DNA of 64,000 nt, from positions 124,001-188,000 of the forward strand of contig NZ_RKMH01000004.1 in the NCBI RefSeq assembly GCF_003797185.1. Direction: 5' to 3'. Under the pieces are notes generated by a model. That model was not told where the DNA came from, did no database searches, and worked only from the letters and a program-made list of their open reading frames with translations. Made by a program: the position numbers and the translations under genes. The stretch comes from Gordonia oryzae. GTDB taxonomy: Bacteria; Actinomycetota; Actinomycetes; Mycobacteriales; Mycobacteriaceae. This document shows positions 33,810 to 43,696 of this stretch, in pieces; positions within the stretch are counted from its first letter, which is position 1, and every line of letters begins with the position of its first letter.

Positions 33810-35246
33810 TCACCCCAACAGCTTCTTCTGCACTTTCCCCAGCGCGTTGCGCGGCAACGACTCCACCCGGCGGATCTCGCGCGGACGCTTGTGCGCCGAG
33901 AGCTCGGCGCTCACGAACGCGATGAGGTCCTCGTCGCCGCCGGAACCGTGGCCACCGGAACCGTCGCTGCCTGAGCCCTCGATGGCCCGCTCACCGACGA
34001 TGTAGGCGACGATCCGCTGCCCCAGATCGTCATCGGGGACGCCGATGACGGCCACTTCGGCGACCGACGGGTGGGCGAGCAGGACGGTCTCGATCTCTCC
34101 CGCGCCGATCCGGTATCCGCCGGACTTGATCAGATCGGTGGCGCGGCGCCCGACGATGCGATGCATTCCGTCCCCGTCGATGACGGCGACATCGCCGGTG
34201 GCGAACCAGCCGTCGTCAAGCCATGATTCGGCGGTCGCCTCGGGCCGATTGAGGTATCCCGACGCCAGCATGGGGCCGCGGACGTGCAGGTCGCCGACGG
34301 ACTCGCCGTCGTGCGGCAGCACGGCGTCGCCCTCGACCAGCCGGGTCTGCACACCGTCGAGCGGGAGTCCGACCCAGCCTGGTCGGCGTTCACCGTCGGT
34401 GCGGGTGCTGACGGTGATCATGGTTTCGGTCATGCCGTAGCGTTCGACAATCGCGTGGCCGGTGGCCGCGCAGATCCGGTCGAACACCGGCACGGGTAGG
34501 GGCGCGCTCCCCGACACCAGCAGCCGCGCGCCCGCGAGATGGCGGGCCGATTCGGGCTGGGCGCCGATCCTCGTCCACACCGTCGGAACGCCGAAGAACA
34601 TCGACGCACCGGAGTCGGCGGCGCGGGCGTAATGGTCGGGAGTCGGCGTGACGGTGTGGATCAGCCGGCCGCCGCGCCGCAACGGTCCCAGCACCCCCAG
34701 GATCAGTCCGTGCACGTGGAACAGCGGAAGGCCATGTGCGAGTGTGTCTTCCGACGTCCATGCCCATGCGTTGGCGAGGGCGTCGAGGCCCGCCGCGATC
34801 GCGCGACGGGTGATCGGGACGCCCTTGGGTAAGCCGGTGGTGCCCGAGGTGTAGAGGATCAGTGCAGTCGAGTCGGCGGGTGGTTCGGGATGGGAATGCC
34901 ACGACTTGGCGTAGCGGCGGACCGGGATGGCGGGCAGCGATGTGTCGGCGGGGGCCTCCCCCAACCATGCCTGGGCGCCGGAATCCTGCAGGATGTGGTC
35001 GAGTTCTCGGCGCCCCGAATCCGGAGGCACCGGCACGATCGCGACGCCGGCGATCAGGCCGCCGACGACGGCGAGGATCGTCGAGGCACTTGGGCGCGCG
35101 AGGACGGCGAGCGTATGTGCCCCGCGAATACGTTCGGCCACCGCGGTCGCGGCGCCGGCGAGGTCCTCGCGTGACAGACGGTCGTCACCAATGACGACGG
35201 CATCGGGCAGGTCGGGGGCGTGGGGAACCAGCGACGGCAGCAGCAC
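33810..35246 (-). CDS. fadD36: AMP-forming acyl-CoA synthetase, FadD36-like
   Basis: 478 residues from GTG 35246. It has ATP-binding motif ALILYTSGTTGLPKGVPITR, motif GYGMTET-like VERYGMTETMI, the hinge GDVAVIDGDGMHRIVGRRATD and catalytic Lys in NALGKVQKK. Overall length and start (LLPSLVPHAPDLPDAVVIGD) resemble mycobacterial FadD36 from memory. It would activate a carboxylic acid to its CoA thioester via an acyl-adenylate. A Gly/Ser/Asp-rich insertion (EGSGSDGSGGHGSGGDED) near residue 430 is unusual but lies in a surface loop. The identification of the orthologue is moderately sure. Confidence 0.85.
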   Translation of the reverse strand: MLLPSLVPHAPDLPDAVVIGDDRLSREDLAGAATAVAERIRGAHTLAVLARPSASTILAVVGGLIAGVAIVPVPPDSGRRELDHILQDSGAQAWLGEAPADTSLPAIPVRRYAKSWHSHPEPPADSTALILYTSGTTGLPKGVPITRRAIAAGLDALANAWAWTSEDTLAHGLPLFHVHGLILGVLGPLRRGGRLIHTVTPTPDHYARAADSGASMFFGVPTVWTRIGAQPESARHLAGARLLVSGSAPLPVPVFDRICAATGHAIVERYGMTETMITVSTRTDGERRPGWVGLPLDGVQTRLVEGDAVLPHDGESVGDLHVRGPMLASGYLNRPEATAESWLDDGWFATGDVAVIDGDGMHRIVGRRATDLIKSGGYRIGAGEIETVLLAHPSVAEVAVIGVPDDDLGQRIVAYIVGERAIEGSGSDGSGGHGSGGDEDLIAFVSAELSAHKRPREIRRVESLPRNALGKVQKKLLG

Positions 35247-35285
35247 GGGTCCATGCTGCCACCCGCCCGTGTTCTGCGAGCCGAC

Positions 35286-35993
35286 TCACCCCGCGGCGTG
35301 GAGGATTTCCCGCGGATGCACCCACCCGTCGCTCATCAGCCGCAGCAGCAGCTGTGCCTTGTTGCCGATGGGCTTGTCGGCGTCGGCGTACCGCTGGGTC
35401 ACCCGGCGATAGTGTTCTCGCACGGTGCTTTCTGCGATGTGATGGCGCTTGGCCGTCTCGGGCATCGTCGCGCCCAGCGCGTAGGTGGTGAGGATTTGCC
35501 GTTCGCGATCGGTCAGGCGGACGCGGACCGACTGGTGGGGAAGACGATCGGCGACGCTGGTGAGGAACGCCGCGAACTCCGCCGGGACGCGCCCGGTGTT
35601 CGCGAGATCGATACCGCGCGGATCGTCGGCGCGCACGCCGAGTCCGACGACGATCGCGTTGCGCAGTCGCAGATGTTGGCGGACCTCCACTAGTCGACGC
35701 GTCGAGCGGACAATGATCACGGTTCCGGACTCGTCGGCGGGCCGCCCGGAGAGGGAGTGGTCGGCGTCGGGGCGCAAAATCCCGGCCCGATGGCCCCAGG
35801 ACTCGACGAGGGTGCACAGCGCGGTGTCGAGGATGTCGTCCTCGGCGGCGACGGCAACGAACAGGGGCGCAGTCCCTGTGACGGTGGCGTCGGAGTCGGG
35901 AACGACGGTCGGGACGGGGTGATCTGAGCGGGTGTGCGGCATGTAGTCAACGATGTTCGGACTGCGAGGACAGGTCACCATTTCGTGCGACAC
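35286..35993 (-). CDS. LuxR-type orphan regulator with degenerate receiver
   Basis: 235 residues from GTG 35993; a start at 35942 is also possible and neither has a good ribosome site. Residues about 40-150 resemble a response-regulator receiver, but the phosphoacceptor position reads VIIVRSTRR with no Asp. The C-terminus has a clear LuxR HTH: VRLTDRERQILTTYALGATM then HIAESTVREHYRRV. It is probably phosphorylation-independent. It is divergent from a second regulator, with a 20-bp palindrome between them. Confidence 0.78.
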   Translation of the reverse strand: MSHEMVTCPRSPNIVDYMPHTRSDHPVPTVVPDSDATVTGTAPLFVAVAAEDDILDTALCTLVESWGHRAGILRPDADHSLSGRPADESGTVIIVRSTRRLVEVRQHLRLRNAIVVGLGVRADDPRGIDLANTGRVPAEFAAFLTSVADRLPHQSVRVRLTDRERQILTTYALGATMPETAKRHHIAESTVREHYRRVTQRYADADKPIGNKAQLLLRLMSDGWVHPREILHAAG

Positions 35994-36037
35994 AAATGGT
36001 CGGGATTCAGGTGACGGCGGCTACCAAGCGATGATCG

Positions 36038-36057
36038 TCATGCGTGATTACGCATGA
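36038..36057. promoter_or_regulatory. Palindrome TCATGCGT-N4-ACGCATGA, candidate shared operator
   Basis: Perfect 8-bp arms with a 4-bp spacer, 28 bp before the start of the plus-strand regulator and 45 bp from that of the LuxR gene. The symmetric site suits a dimer of either regulator and would allow cross- or autoregulation. Confidence 0.6.
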
Positions 36058-36085
36058 ACGGCGTTAACGAGGCACAATCAAGGCC

Positions 36086-36814
36086 ATGTCGGAGGGCTTA
36101 CGTGTTCTGGTGGCCTCCCCGTTGGGCGAAGTGGTCGCGGCGCCGTTGCGGTCGCGCTTTGCCGGCTGGACGGTGGAGGTGGCCACTGATGATTCCGAGT
36201 TCGATCGCCGCGTTGACGGCCGGGTGCGGTTCGATGTGGTGACCGCCGACTTGGTGTGGAACCGGCCGGAGACCGAGTGGGTGTTCGACGGTCTTGACGC
36301 GATCGAGTCACTGCGTAATCACGATCGGCTGGCACCGGTCCTGCTGACCGCGCAGGGCCACAGCATGGAGACCGACCTCATCGAGGAGGCGCGTCGCCGC
36401 GAAGAGGTGGTAGGGGTGGTCGCCAAATCCGACGGCTTCGCCGCGTTCGCCGACGCCATCAGCGTGGCCGCGCTGGGGCGCCGGATTCCACAGACCCCTT
36501 CGCTCAATCGTCGACCCAGCCTTTACGAGCTGTTCACCGGGCGCCGCGGGCAGACCGCAGGCCGGATGGCGGGGGCCATCGCCGCCGGTCACGTCTCCGA
36601 TACCGCGACGCTGGCGCGGGTGGCCAAGGTGTCACCCAACACCGCCAACAAGATCACCAGTCACTACATCGGACCGATGATCATCCAGCGCGGCGAGCAC
36701 GACGAGGAACTGCCGATGACCCAGGCATCGGTGTATCGCTGGTGCGGACTACACGCCCGCTACCTGATCAGCTGGTGTCGCCGCAACGGTCACGCCGACG
36801 TGCTGGCGGCGTGA
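36086..36814 (+). CDS. Response-regulator-like protein with C-terminal HTH
   Basis: 242 residues from ATG 36086. The N-terminal half is receiver-like (LRVLVASPLGEVVAAPLRSR; possible phosphoacceptor Asp in FDVVTADLVW; Lys in VVAKSDG). The C-terminal half has a helix-turn-helix around SDTATLARVAKVSPNTANKI, followed by a segment with Trp-Cys pairs (YRWCGLHARYLISWCRR). No histidine kinase is adjacent. It is convergent with the ThiF gene and divergent from the LuxR regulator, so it is likely a local regulator of this small module. Confidence 0.72.
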   Translation: MSEGLRVLVASPLGEVVAAPLRSRFAGWTVEVATDDSEFDRRVDGRVRFDVVTADLVWNRPETEWVFDGLDAIESLRNHDRLAPVLLTAQGHSMETDLIEEARRREEVVGVVAKSDGFAAFADAISVAALGRRIPQTPSLNRRPSLYELFTGRRGQTAGRMAGAIAAGHVSDTATLARVAKVSPNTANKITSHYIGPMIIQRGEHDEELPMTQASVYRWCGLHARYLISWCRRNGHADVLAA

Positions 36815-36827
36815 CCGGCAGCCCGGG

Positions 36828-37862
36828 TCAGGCCGCAAGCGCGCTGTCGACTGCGAAACGGTAACGGCCCGAGGGTAGTTCGCCTCCACACACGATGGTG
36901 CGCGCCGCGAAGGCCCCGACCACCCCGGCCAGGCTCGCTGCGGTGCCCAACTGTGGCCATGACGGAATGGTTCGGCCCACCTCGGTGAGTGCCTTCGCTA
37001 GTCTCGGCGCCACGTCGTGACCGACAATGGCGCCGGCCAGCCGCACCCGATTGGCCGGATCACGCAGAGTATCGGTATCGAGGTCGGTGATCTCCCCGGC
37101 GCTCCCGTGAAAGAGCGGATACCCAGGGTCCAGGTCGTAGCGTTCGACGTCGAGGATCACGTTGTCGCCGTCGTCGGTGACCATGATCAGTGGTAGCCCG
37201 GTCCGGCGAGTGTGCACGCGCAGCGCGACCTTCATGGCCAGGTCGTCCATCTCCTCGATGACGACGTCGACCGGCCGGCCGTCGGGTGACCGCAAGAAGT
37301 CCGTCGCCATCGCAGGGCCGAAGCCCTGTGTCCAGGTGGTGACGTCCGAGTAGGGATCGGCCTCGAGGAGGCGGCGGGCGGCCAGAGTCGTCTTTTCGAC
37401 GCCGAGATCGCACACCGATCCCGACAGCCGGTTCAGGTTGGTCGGCCCGAGGGTGTCGGGGTCGGCGAGATGGAATCGGCGGGCGCCGGTCAGCCCCGCG
37501 ACCCCGACGACGGAGGCGCCGACGCTCAGGCCCGCCACCGCCAATCGTGCGGCCGACCAGGCGTTCTGCTCTTCGTCAGTGATGAGGAAGCGATTGCGTG
37601 CGGTGCGCAGTCGGTGAAAGACCGGGTCGATGGGTGTGCGCACCACGGTGTGCCGCCACGGGTAGACGACGTAGCGGCTCCACTCGTCGAGATCGCCGTC
37701 GTCGGGGTCGCCGTTGCCGGGGACGGGTTCACCGGTGAAGGCGGCGAGCGCGGTCAGCTCGGGCAGTGCGGTTGTCCATGCGTCGACCAATCGATACTCC
37801 ATCACGGTGCACAGGGCGTCGATGTGGTTGCGGTCGCGGGTGGGGTGAAGGATTTCGATCAT
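36828..37862 (-). CDS. ThiF/E1-like adenylyltransferase family protein
   Basis: 344 residues from ATG 37862. The Rossmann nucleotide-binding loop LAVAGLSVGASVVGVAGLTG (about residues 110-129) and the downstream LADPDTLGPTNLNR with the Arg/Asn signature are those of E1/MoeB/ThiF enzymes, which adenylate a C-terminal carboxylate or another substrate. No CxxC zinc pair is seen. The N-terminal 100 residues are family-specific. It overlaps the PaaK-like gene by 4 nt, an unusual pairing of two adenylating enzymes. The protein or small molecule acted on is unknown. Confidence 0.82.
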   Translation of the reverse strand: MIEILHPTRDRNHIDALCTVMEYRLVDAWTTALPELTALAAFTGEPVPGNGDPDDGDLDEWSRYVVYPWRHTVVRTPIDPVFHRLRTARNRFLITDEEQNAWSAARLAVAGLSVGASVVGVAGLTGARRFHLADPDTLGPTNLNRLSGSVCDLGVEKTTLAARRLLEADPYSDVTTWTQGFGPAMATDFLRSPDGRPVDVVIEEMDDLAMKVALRVHTRRTGLPLIMVTDDGDNVILDVERYDLDPGYPLFHGSAGEITDLDTDTLRDPANRVRLAGAIVGHDVAPRLAKALTEVGRTIPSWPQLGTAASLAGVVGAFAARTIVCGGELPSGRYRFAVDSALAA

Positions 37863-39279
37863 CGTGCTGCTCCTCGGATGTAGACGTCCTTTGCGCCGGA
37901 GCCGAATCCCGCCGAGTGGTACTCGTAGAGGGAGACGGTGGGGCGGGCGGCTTTCCCCAATGACGCACTGAGTGCCCGGTACTCGGAGTTGGTGTGCACC
38001 AACGACTCGCGGCATCGGTCGCGCAGGGCTCGTGCCAGGTCGGCGTCGGCAGCGGTGTTCTTGGCCAGCTCGGCCCGAATGTGCAGCGTTTGGTGATGCT
38101 GTTCGCTCTCGAGGACCTCCACGACGAATCGTCCGGTGAGATTCTCCGCGAATGCGGGGTCTTCGAAGGCGGGGCGTAGGTTTTCCGGATACACGTTGAG
38201 CGAGTGGAAGATCGCCGCGATATCGGTGCGACCGTGCAGAACCAGGAAGTGGTCGGATGGCTGAACTGTGGCAGCGAGCTCGTCGTGTCCGTGCATACGC
38301 AGAATCCCGTCGAGTTCCGTGCCGTCGAGGACCCGGCCGCGGTCGTTGATCCGGTAACGGATCAACGGCATGGCCGAGTCGACCGTGAACAGCAGATGGC
38401 CTTCGGCGTCGCACTCGGTGTAGCGGTATTCGGGGTGATAGCGCACGAATGTCGGCTGCGCGGTGATGCCGGGCCGAACACCTGGTCCGACAGGGCTGTG
38501 TCGTCGAGTGCGGCCCGCCGCACGGCGATGCTGGTCGGGGTTTCATACCCCATCAGCCCGGCGTCTGCGGTGCCGTATTTGAGACAGATTCGCCCGGGTT
38601 CGGAGTGTCGATGCAGCAGATCGAGGACGTGGTCGCGCCACTTCTCGGTGATCGCCTCGCCGGCGAGCAACAGCTTGATGTCCATCGCAAGCAGGTTGGC
38701 AGGGGTGTTGTCGAGAAGATCCTTGATCAACGGCGGGTATCCGGCGAGGACGACGTGGTCGTAGAAGGGGCCAAGTTCTGCGAGGGTGGCTATGGCGACG
38801 TCGACGTCGATCCCTGGGGTGGCCACGCTGATGCGATGGCCTCGGTCGTTGAGTTCGCCTACTCCGGCCATGGTGTAGGTCCCGCCGATCCACGTTCCCA
38901 TCGCAAAACAGTTGATCAGCAGGGTGGTTCGTAGTTGCGAGTTGAAGGACCCGGTGAAGATCCGGTCATACATCGAGGCACTTTGCGCAAGGGCAAGTGC
39001 TCCCCGTCCGAACTGGGTCGGTATCCCGCTGGAGGAACCGGACGTTGACGACCACACCTCGGCCTCGGTGATCTGGCCGTCCCAGTAGCGTGTCGGCTGC
39101 GGATAGCGGGTGATGTACCCGGTCTTAGTCATCGCGGGTAGCCGCGTGAAGGCGTCGGCATCGATACGCTCGCCGGGGTCGATTCCGTTGTGACGCAGAA
39201 AGTCCGCGTACGCAGGAACCTTGCGGCGAGCGCGATCGGTCATTGCCGCGGCCAGGTCCAGATCGGTGATGGTGAGCAC
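37859..39279 (-). pseudogene. PaaK-family adenylate-forming enzyme, interrupted by a one-base frameshift
   Basis: The N-terminal part from GTG 39279 (GAGGAGGAG upstream) has the ATP-loop SSTSGSSSGIPTQFG and runs in frame to LSDQVFGP. The homologous reading continues one frame over as GITAQPTFVRYHPEYRY and stays open to 37859. The break sits at a run of three G on the plus strand (38471-38473); adding one base restores a single protein of about 473 residues. It belongs to the phenylacetate-CoA ligase / F390 synthetase family. Since both parts look otherwise intact, a sequencing error, a recent mutation or slippage are all possible. Confidence 0.8.
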
Positions 39280-39588
39280 TCGCTCCTCCTCGGGAAGAAG
39301 TGGCCGACGTGAGATCGGTTATCTCACTCGCATTTCTGAGGAGTGAGGCGGTTGTCGGCGCCCACTCAGTCTGACCCCGGACATGATGAGGGCGCGAGCC
39401 TCACGCATCCGATTCGACCGATCGCCCGACCGTTGAGCGAACAGTAGGCCGCGCAAATGACCGCTGGTGAAAAGACTTGTTGTCCAGTGGTTTACAGCGA
39501 TTTGATTACTGAAATTCGGCCGCCGATCGGCGTGCCGGCGGCACGCTGGGCGCTCCATTCTGTCGCTCCCCTGTGATAGCTCGACGAG
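39280..39588. other. Gene-free promoter region of the PaaK-ThiF pair
   Basis: No coding region seen. It contains one strong palindrome (39309-39327, listed separately) and is less GC-rich than its surroundings near 39420-39500. The oxidoreductase gene stops at 39589 on the same strand. Confidence 0.45.
39309..39327. promoter_or_regulatory. Palindrome GTGAGAT-N5-ATCTCAC, candidate operator of the PaaK-ThiF operon
   Basis: Perfect 7-bp arms, 30 bp upstream of the GTG start at 39279. The position suits repression. It is unrelated in sequence to the 36038-36057 palindrome, so a different regulator may bind. Confidence 0.5.
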
Positions 39589-40530
39589 TCACCGGCCGGT
39601 TCGGAGAACGACCTTCCCGCCGGCATGCCCATCGGCAACCAGGCGCAGAGCCTCCCGGGCCTGTTCGAAATCGAGGACCGCGGCGATCGGCACGACGAGA
39701 TCACCGTCCGCGGCGAGGCGAATCAGGCTGGAGCGCAACATATCCCGAAACTGTGCGCTCTCCGGCTGGCGGCCACCAAGGGCTTGAAACCCGTCGTCCA
39801 CGGCGCGCCGTGGTGCGGCGATCGTGACGATGCGCGTGCGATCGGCCACCAGCTCCAGAGACGCGTCGACCGCCTCATCGGTGCCGACGGCGTCGAGCGC
39901 GGCGGCGATGGGTCGACCGTCGGCGGCGGCCCGGATGCGGTCAAGCACGCCGGGCCCGTAGGTGACCGGCAGCCCGCCGAAGTTGCGCACACGCTCGGAC
40001 GATCGACGACCTGCGGTGCCGATGACCCGGATTCCTCGCAGACGCGCCAGCTGTAACACCGCCACCCCGACCGCTCCCGACGCGCCGTGCAGCACGATCA
40101 GTTCGTCCCGGGCGGTACGCGCCGCACGAAGCATGTCGGCGGCGGTCGTACCTGCCAGCAGGAGTCCCGCCGCCTCGTCGACACTGAGCGTCTCCGGCCG
40201 CGCGAACACCTTTTCCGAGGGCACCGTGAGTGCTGTCGCGTAGCCGCCTCTGACTCGGAAGGCGAGCACCTCGTCGCCGACTGTCGCAGCACCCGAACCG
40301 ATTTCGGTGTTGGGTCCCAAAGCGATGATTCGGCCCGCGACCTCGTACCCGATGGGCAGCGGGAAGACTGTCGCGGTACGCGCGTGCTTGAGATCGGCCG
40401 GATTTACCCCGGCAGCGGTCACCTCGATCGTCACCTCACCGCTTGTGGGCGACGGCACGTCGACGTCGGTGAGGGCGACATCATCGAGGCCGCCTGGGCC
40501 GAGGGCGACCCAGCGGCGTGCGGGGGTCAT
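39589..40530 (-). CDS. Zinc-independent quinone oxidoreductase / MDR family protein
   Basis: 313 residues. The N-terminal GroES-like fold has AGVNPADLKHAR in place of zinc ligands. The NADPH-binding Rossmann part has LIVLHGASGAVGVAVLQLARL (GxGxxG variant GASGAVG). Members reduce quinones or enones, or act in detoxification. It stands alone, ending before the PaaK promoter region. No partner gene suggests its substrate. Confidence 0.86.
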   Translation of the reverse strand: MTPARRWVALGPGGLDDVALTDVDVPSPTSGEVTIEVTAAGVNPADLKHARTATVFPLPIGYEVAGRIIALGPNTEIGSGAATVGDEVLAFRVRGGYATALTVPSEKVFARPETLSVDEAAGLLLAGTTAADMLRAARTARDELIVLHGASGAVGVAVLQLARLRGIRVIGTAGRRSSERVRNFGGLPVTYGPGVLDRIRAAADGRPIAAALDAVGTDEAVDASLELVADRTRIVTIAAPRRAVDDGFQALGGRQPESAQFRDMLRSSLIRLAADGDLVVPIAAVLDFEQAREALRLVADGHAGGKVVLRTGR

Positions 40531-40566
40531 GTCCGGATGCGCAAGCGGAGGATCATGGGTGCCAGG

Positions 40567-41340
40567 CTACGGCGAAGCGGAGCACGAACCGAGGATGCGC
40601 GCCAGGGCATCTCGCTCGGCCGAAGTCACCCACAGGTGGTAGGCGGTCTTCACGGCGATCTGCCGCGACGCATACGTGCACCGATACGCACGGTTCGGGG
40701 GTAGCCAGGTTGCGGCGTCGCCGGCGCTCTTCTTCTGATTGGTGGGTCCGTCGGTGGCCTGAAGATTGCGCGGGTCGTTGGCGAAGTCCACGCGCTGTTG
40801 GGGGTTCAGCTGCTGGGCGCCCTTCTGCCAAGCATCCGACAACGCCACGACGTGGTCGATTTGCACGGCCGGCGAGGTGGCCGCACCGCGCGAGAAACCG
40901 AGCGTCTTGCCGGTATAGGGATCGTGCAGCGTTCCTGAGAGGACCACACATCCGCGCGTTCCGGGCTTGACGATGATGTCGATGAGATCGCGGCGCAGGA
41001 TGTCGTTGCGGGTGTCGCAGCCGTTGTGGCCGTCGTCGACGTTCACATCGTCCGACCACGCCTGACCGAACTGTGCCCGGCTGTAATCCGTCTTCGGCGC
41101 GCGACCCTTGACCGGCAGGGCCTGGAGCTGCGACCACGCCAGCGCCGCGTCGGGGGAAAACGTCCTCGGGACGGCCGTTGCCTTGACCGACGGTGACGAC
41201 GTCGCAGGGCTCGATCCGGTGTCGTTCACCGCGGTCGTGCGGGGTGAGGTGAGTGTTATCGACTCCCTTGGTGCGGTACACCCGGCGACCGCGGCGATCA
41301 CAACCACGGACGCCCCGAGCGCCAGACGTCGTCGTCGCAT
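40567..41340 (-). CDS. Secreted HNH nuclease lipoprotein (DUF1524-like)
   Basis: 257 residues from ATG 41340. The N-terminus MRRRRLALGASVVVIAAVAGC is a lipoprotein signal with lipobox VAGC, so the mature protein starts at Cys21. A Ser/Thr-rich spacer follows. The nuclease region has VQIDHVVALSDAWQKGAQQL (first His of the beta-beta-alpha metal site), then NLQATDGPTNQKKS and a late CTYASRQIAVKTAYHLWV, matching the GmrSD-C/DUF1524 HNH family. It may degrade extracellular DNA for nutrient use or competition. No immunity gene is evident nearby. Confidence 0.85.
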   Translation of the reverse strand: MRRRRLALGASVVVIAAVAGCTAPRESITLTSPRTTAVNDTGSSPATSSPSVKATAVPRTFSPDAALAWSQLQALPVKGRAPKTDYSRAQFGQAWSDDVNVDDGHNGCDTRNDILRRDLIDIIVKPGTRGCVVLSGTLHDPYTGKTLGFSRGAATSPAVQIDHVVALSDAWQKGAQQLNPQQRVDFANDPRNLQATDGPTNQKKSAGDAATWLPPNRAYRCTYASRQIAVKTAYHLWVTSAERDALARILGSCSASP

Positions 41341-41470
41341 GGGCCGATTGTGCCGGATCGGCCCGACAGTACTTCTCGCCGTGAGCGGCGGCCCAGGTCG
41401 GCGTTGTTCCACGGGAAACACTCACGACCGTCGCATGGCGGGTGGTGAGCCGGCTCGCGCACCGAAACAA

Positions 41471-41505
41471 CCGTGGCGGTCCTCCTCTTCGGGAGAACCG
41501 CCACG
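41471..41505 (-). terminator. Intrinsic terminator of padR-ino1
   Basis: Perfect 10-bp arms (CCGTGGCGGT / ACCGCCACGG) followed on the minus strand by TTGTTT. It is placed about 60 bp after the ino1 stop. Confidence 0.82.
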
Positions 41506-41562
41506 GATGCGCTCAGGGCGAGACGTCGGGGTAGAACTTGAGACGTCGTCGGGGCAGGACGA

Positions 41563-42652
<1,090 letters not shown>

Positions 42653-42660
<8 letters not shown>

Positions 42661-43372
42661 GGTCGGGTTCTCCTTTTTCTTGTCGGGCCGCAGCGCTGGG
42701 CTGCGTCACGGGGGTTCGACCGAGTGGTTCGTCTTGCTCGGCTTCTTCCTGCTCCTCGGCACCGGTCGCCGGTGACGTACCTGACGTGGTGGCCGGGAAA
42801 TCTGTGGGGGCTGATGCTGATGCCGACGTTGGCGAGGCCGCTGATAACGACGCTTCCGATGCCTCGGCGGCGATGAGCTCGTTGAGCCAGCGGACCTCGC
42901 GCTCGCTCGATTCCAGGCTCAACTCGTGCATCTGGCGGGTGTAGCGATCGGAGGCGCCGGTGGCACGGCCGACCAGCTCACGCAGGCCTTCGCGGCGCTC
43001 CTCGACCTGGCGGCGCCGGCCCTCGAGGATGCGCATACGCGCGATCGCCGGGGTGCGGCTGAAGAACGCGAGGTGCACCCCGAAACCGTCGTCGGTGTAG
43101 TTCTGCGGTCCGGTGTCGGCGACGAGCTCGGTGAAGCGGTCACGACCGGCGTCGGTGAGTTGATACACGCGACGCCCGCGACGCACCTTCACCCCGGATG
43201 GCGTGCTGGTCTCGCCGATGAGTCCGTCGGCTTGCATCCGACGCAGCGTCGGATACAGGGAACCGTAGGAGAACGCACGAAACGCGCCGAGGAGCCCGGT
43301 GAGCCGTTTACGCAGTTCATAGCCGTGCATGGGGGACTCGAGCAGGAGGCCGAGAATTGCCATTTCGAGCAC
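42653..43372 (-). CDS. PadR family transcriptional regulator
   Basis: 239 residues from GTG 43372, preferred over ATG 43390 because GAGAGGGGG lies upstream and the product then begins [20 protein letters not shown] like its mycobacterial counterpart. The winged helix is followed by [15 protein letters not shown] and a coiled dimerisation region (to about 165). The last 65 residues are low-complexity Ser/Ala/Thr/Glu. It probably represses its own operon with ino1 through the palindrome at 43428-43454. Confidence 0.9.
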
Positions 43373-43427
43373 TACTGACCCCCTCTCCAATGGTTCGTCG
43401 CGCCGATGCTTTCACCCAATGTATCGC

Positions 43428-43454
43428 ACCGATATAAACGCTGTCGATATCGGT
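43428..43454. promoter_or_regulatory. Inverted repeat ACCGATAT-N11-ATATCGGT, candidate PadR operator
   Basis: Perfect 8-bp arms, 56 bp upstream of the padR start, in the promoter region of padR-ino1. The AT-rich dyad with about 19-bp centre-to-centre spacing fits PadR sites. Confidence 0.6.
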
Positions 43455-43483
43455 CGCGAGTCGCGCGGCGCGCCGCCCAGGCG

Positions 43484-43696
43484 TTAGCGCGGCGGTTGCC
43501 ACGGCCACGATCCCTCTTTGAGCCGCCAACGGCCGAACGCAAACACGAACGCCAAGACGCAGATAGTCGCTGCAGCACCCCACGTCATATGGAATGACAA
43601 CAGGGCAAGGAATAGCAGGGGCGGTGCGACGATCAGAAGCAGGAAACCGGCGATGCGGCCACGTCGCCGGCGGACGGCATCGAAATCGTTGGTCAT
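43484..43696 (-). CDS. Small two-helix membrane protein
   Basis: 70 residues from ATG 43696. A basic N-terminus (DAVRRRRGR) leads into two hydrophobic helices (about 15-33 and 38-56), and it ends with WRLKEGSWPWQPPR. No domain is recognised. The position between padR-ino1 and the DUF5318 gene is where M. tuberculosis has the membrane protein Rv0048c, but this protein is much shorter and may not be its counterpart. Confidence 0.65.
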   Translation of the reverse strand: MTNDFDAVRRRRGRIAGFLLLIVAPPLLFLALLSFHMTWGAAATICVLAFVFAFGRWRLKEGSWPWQPPR

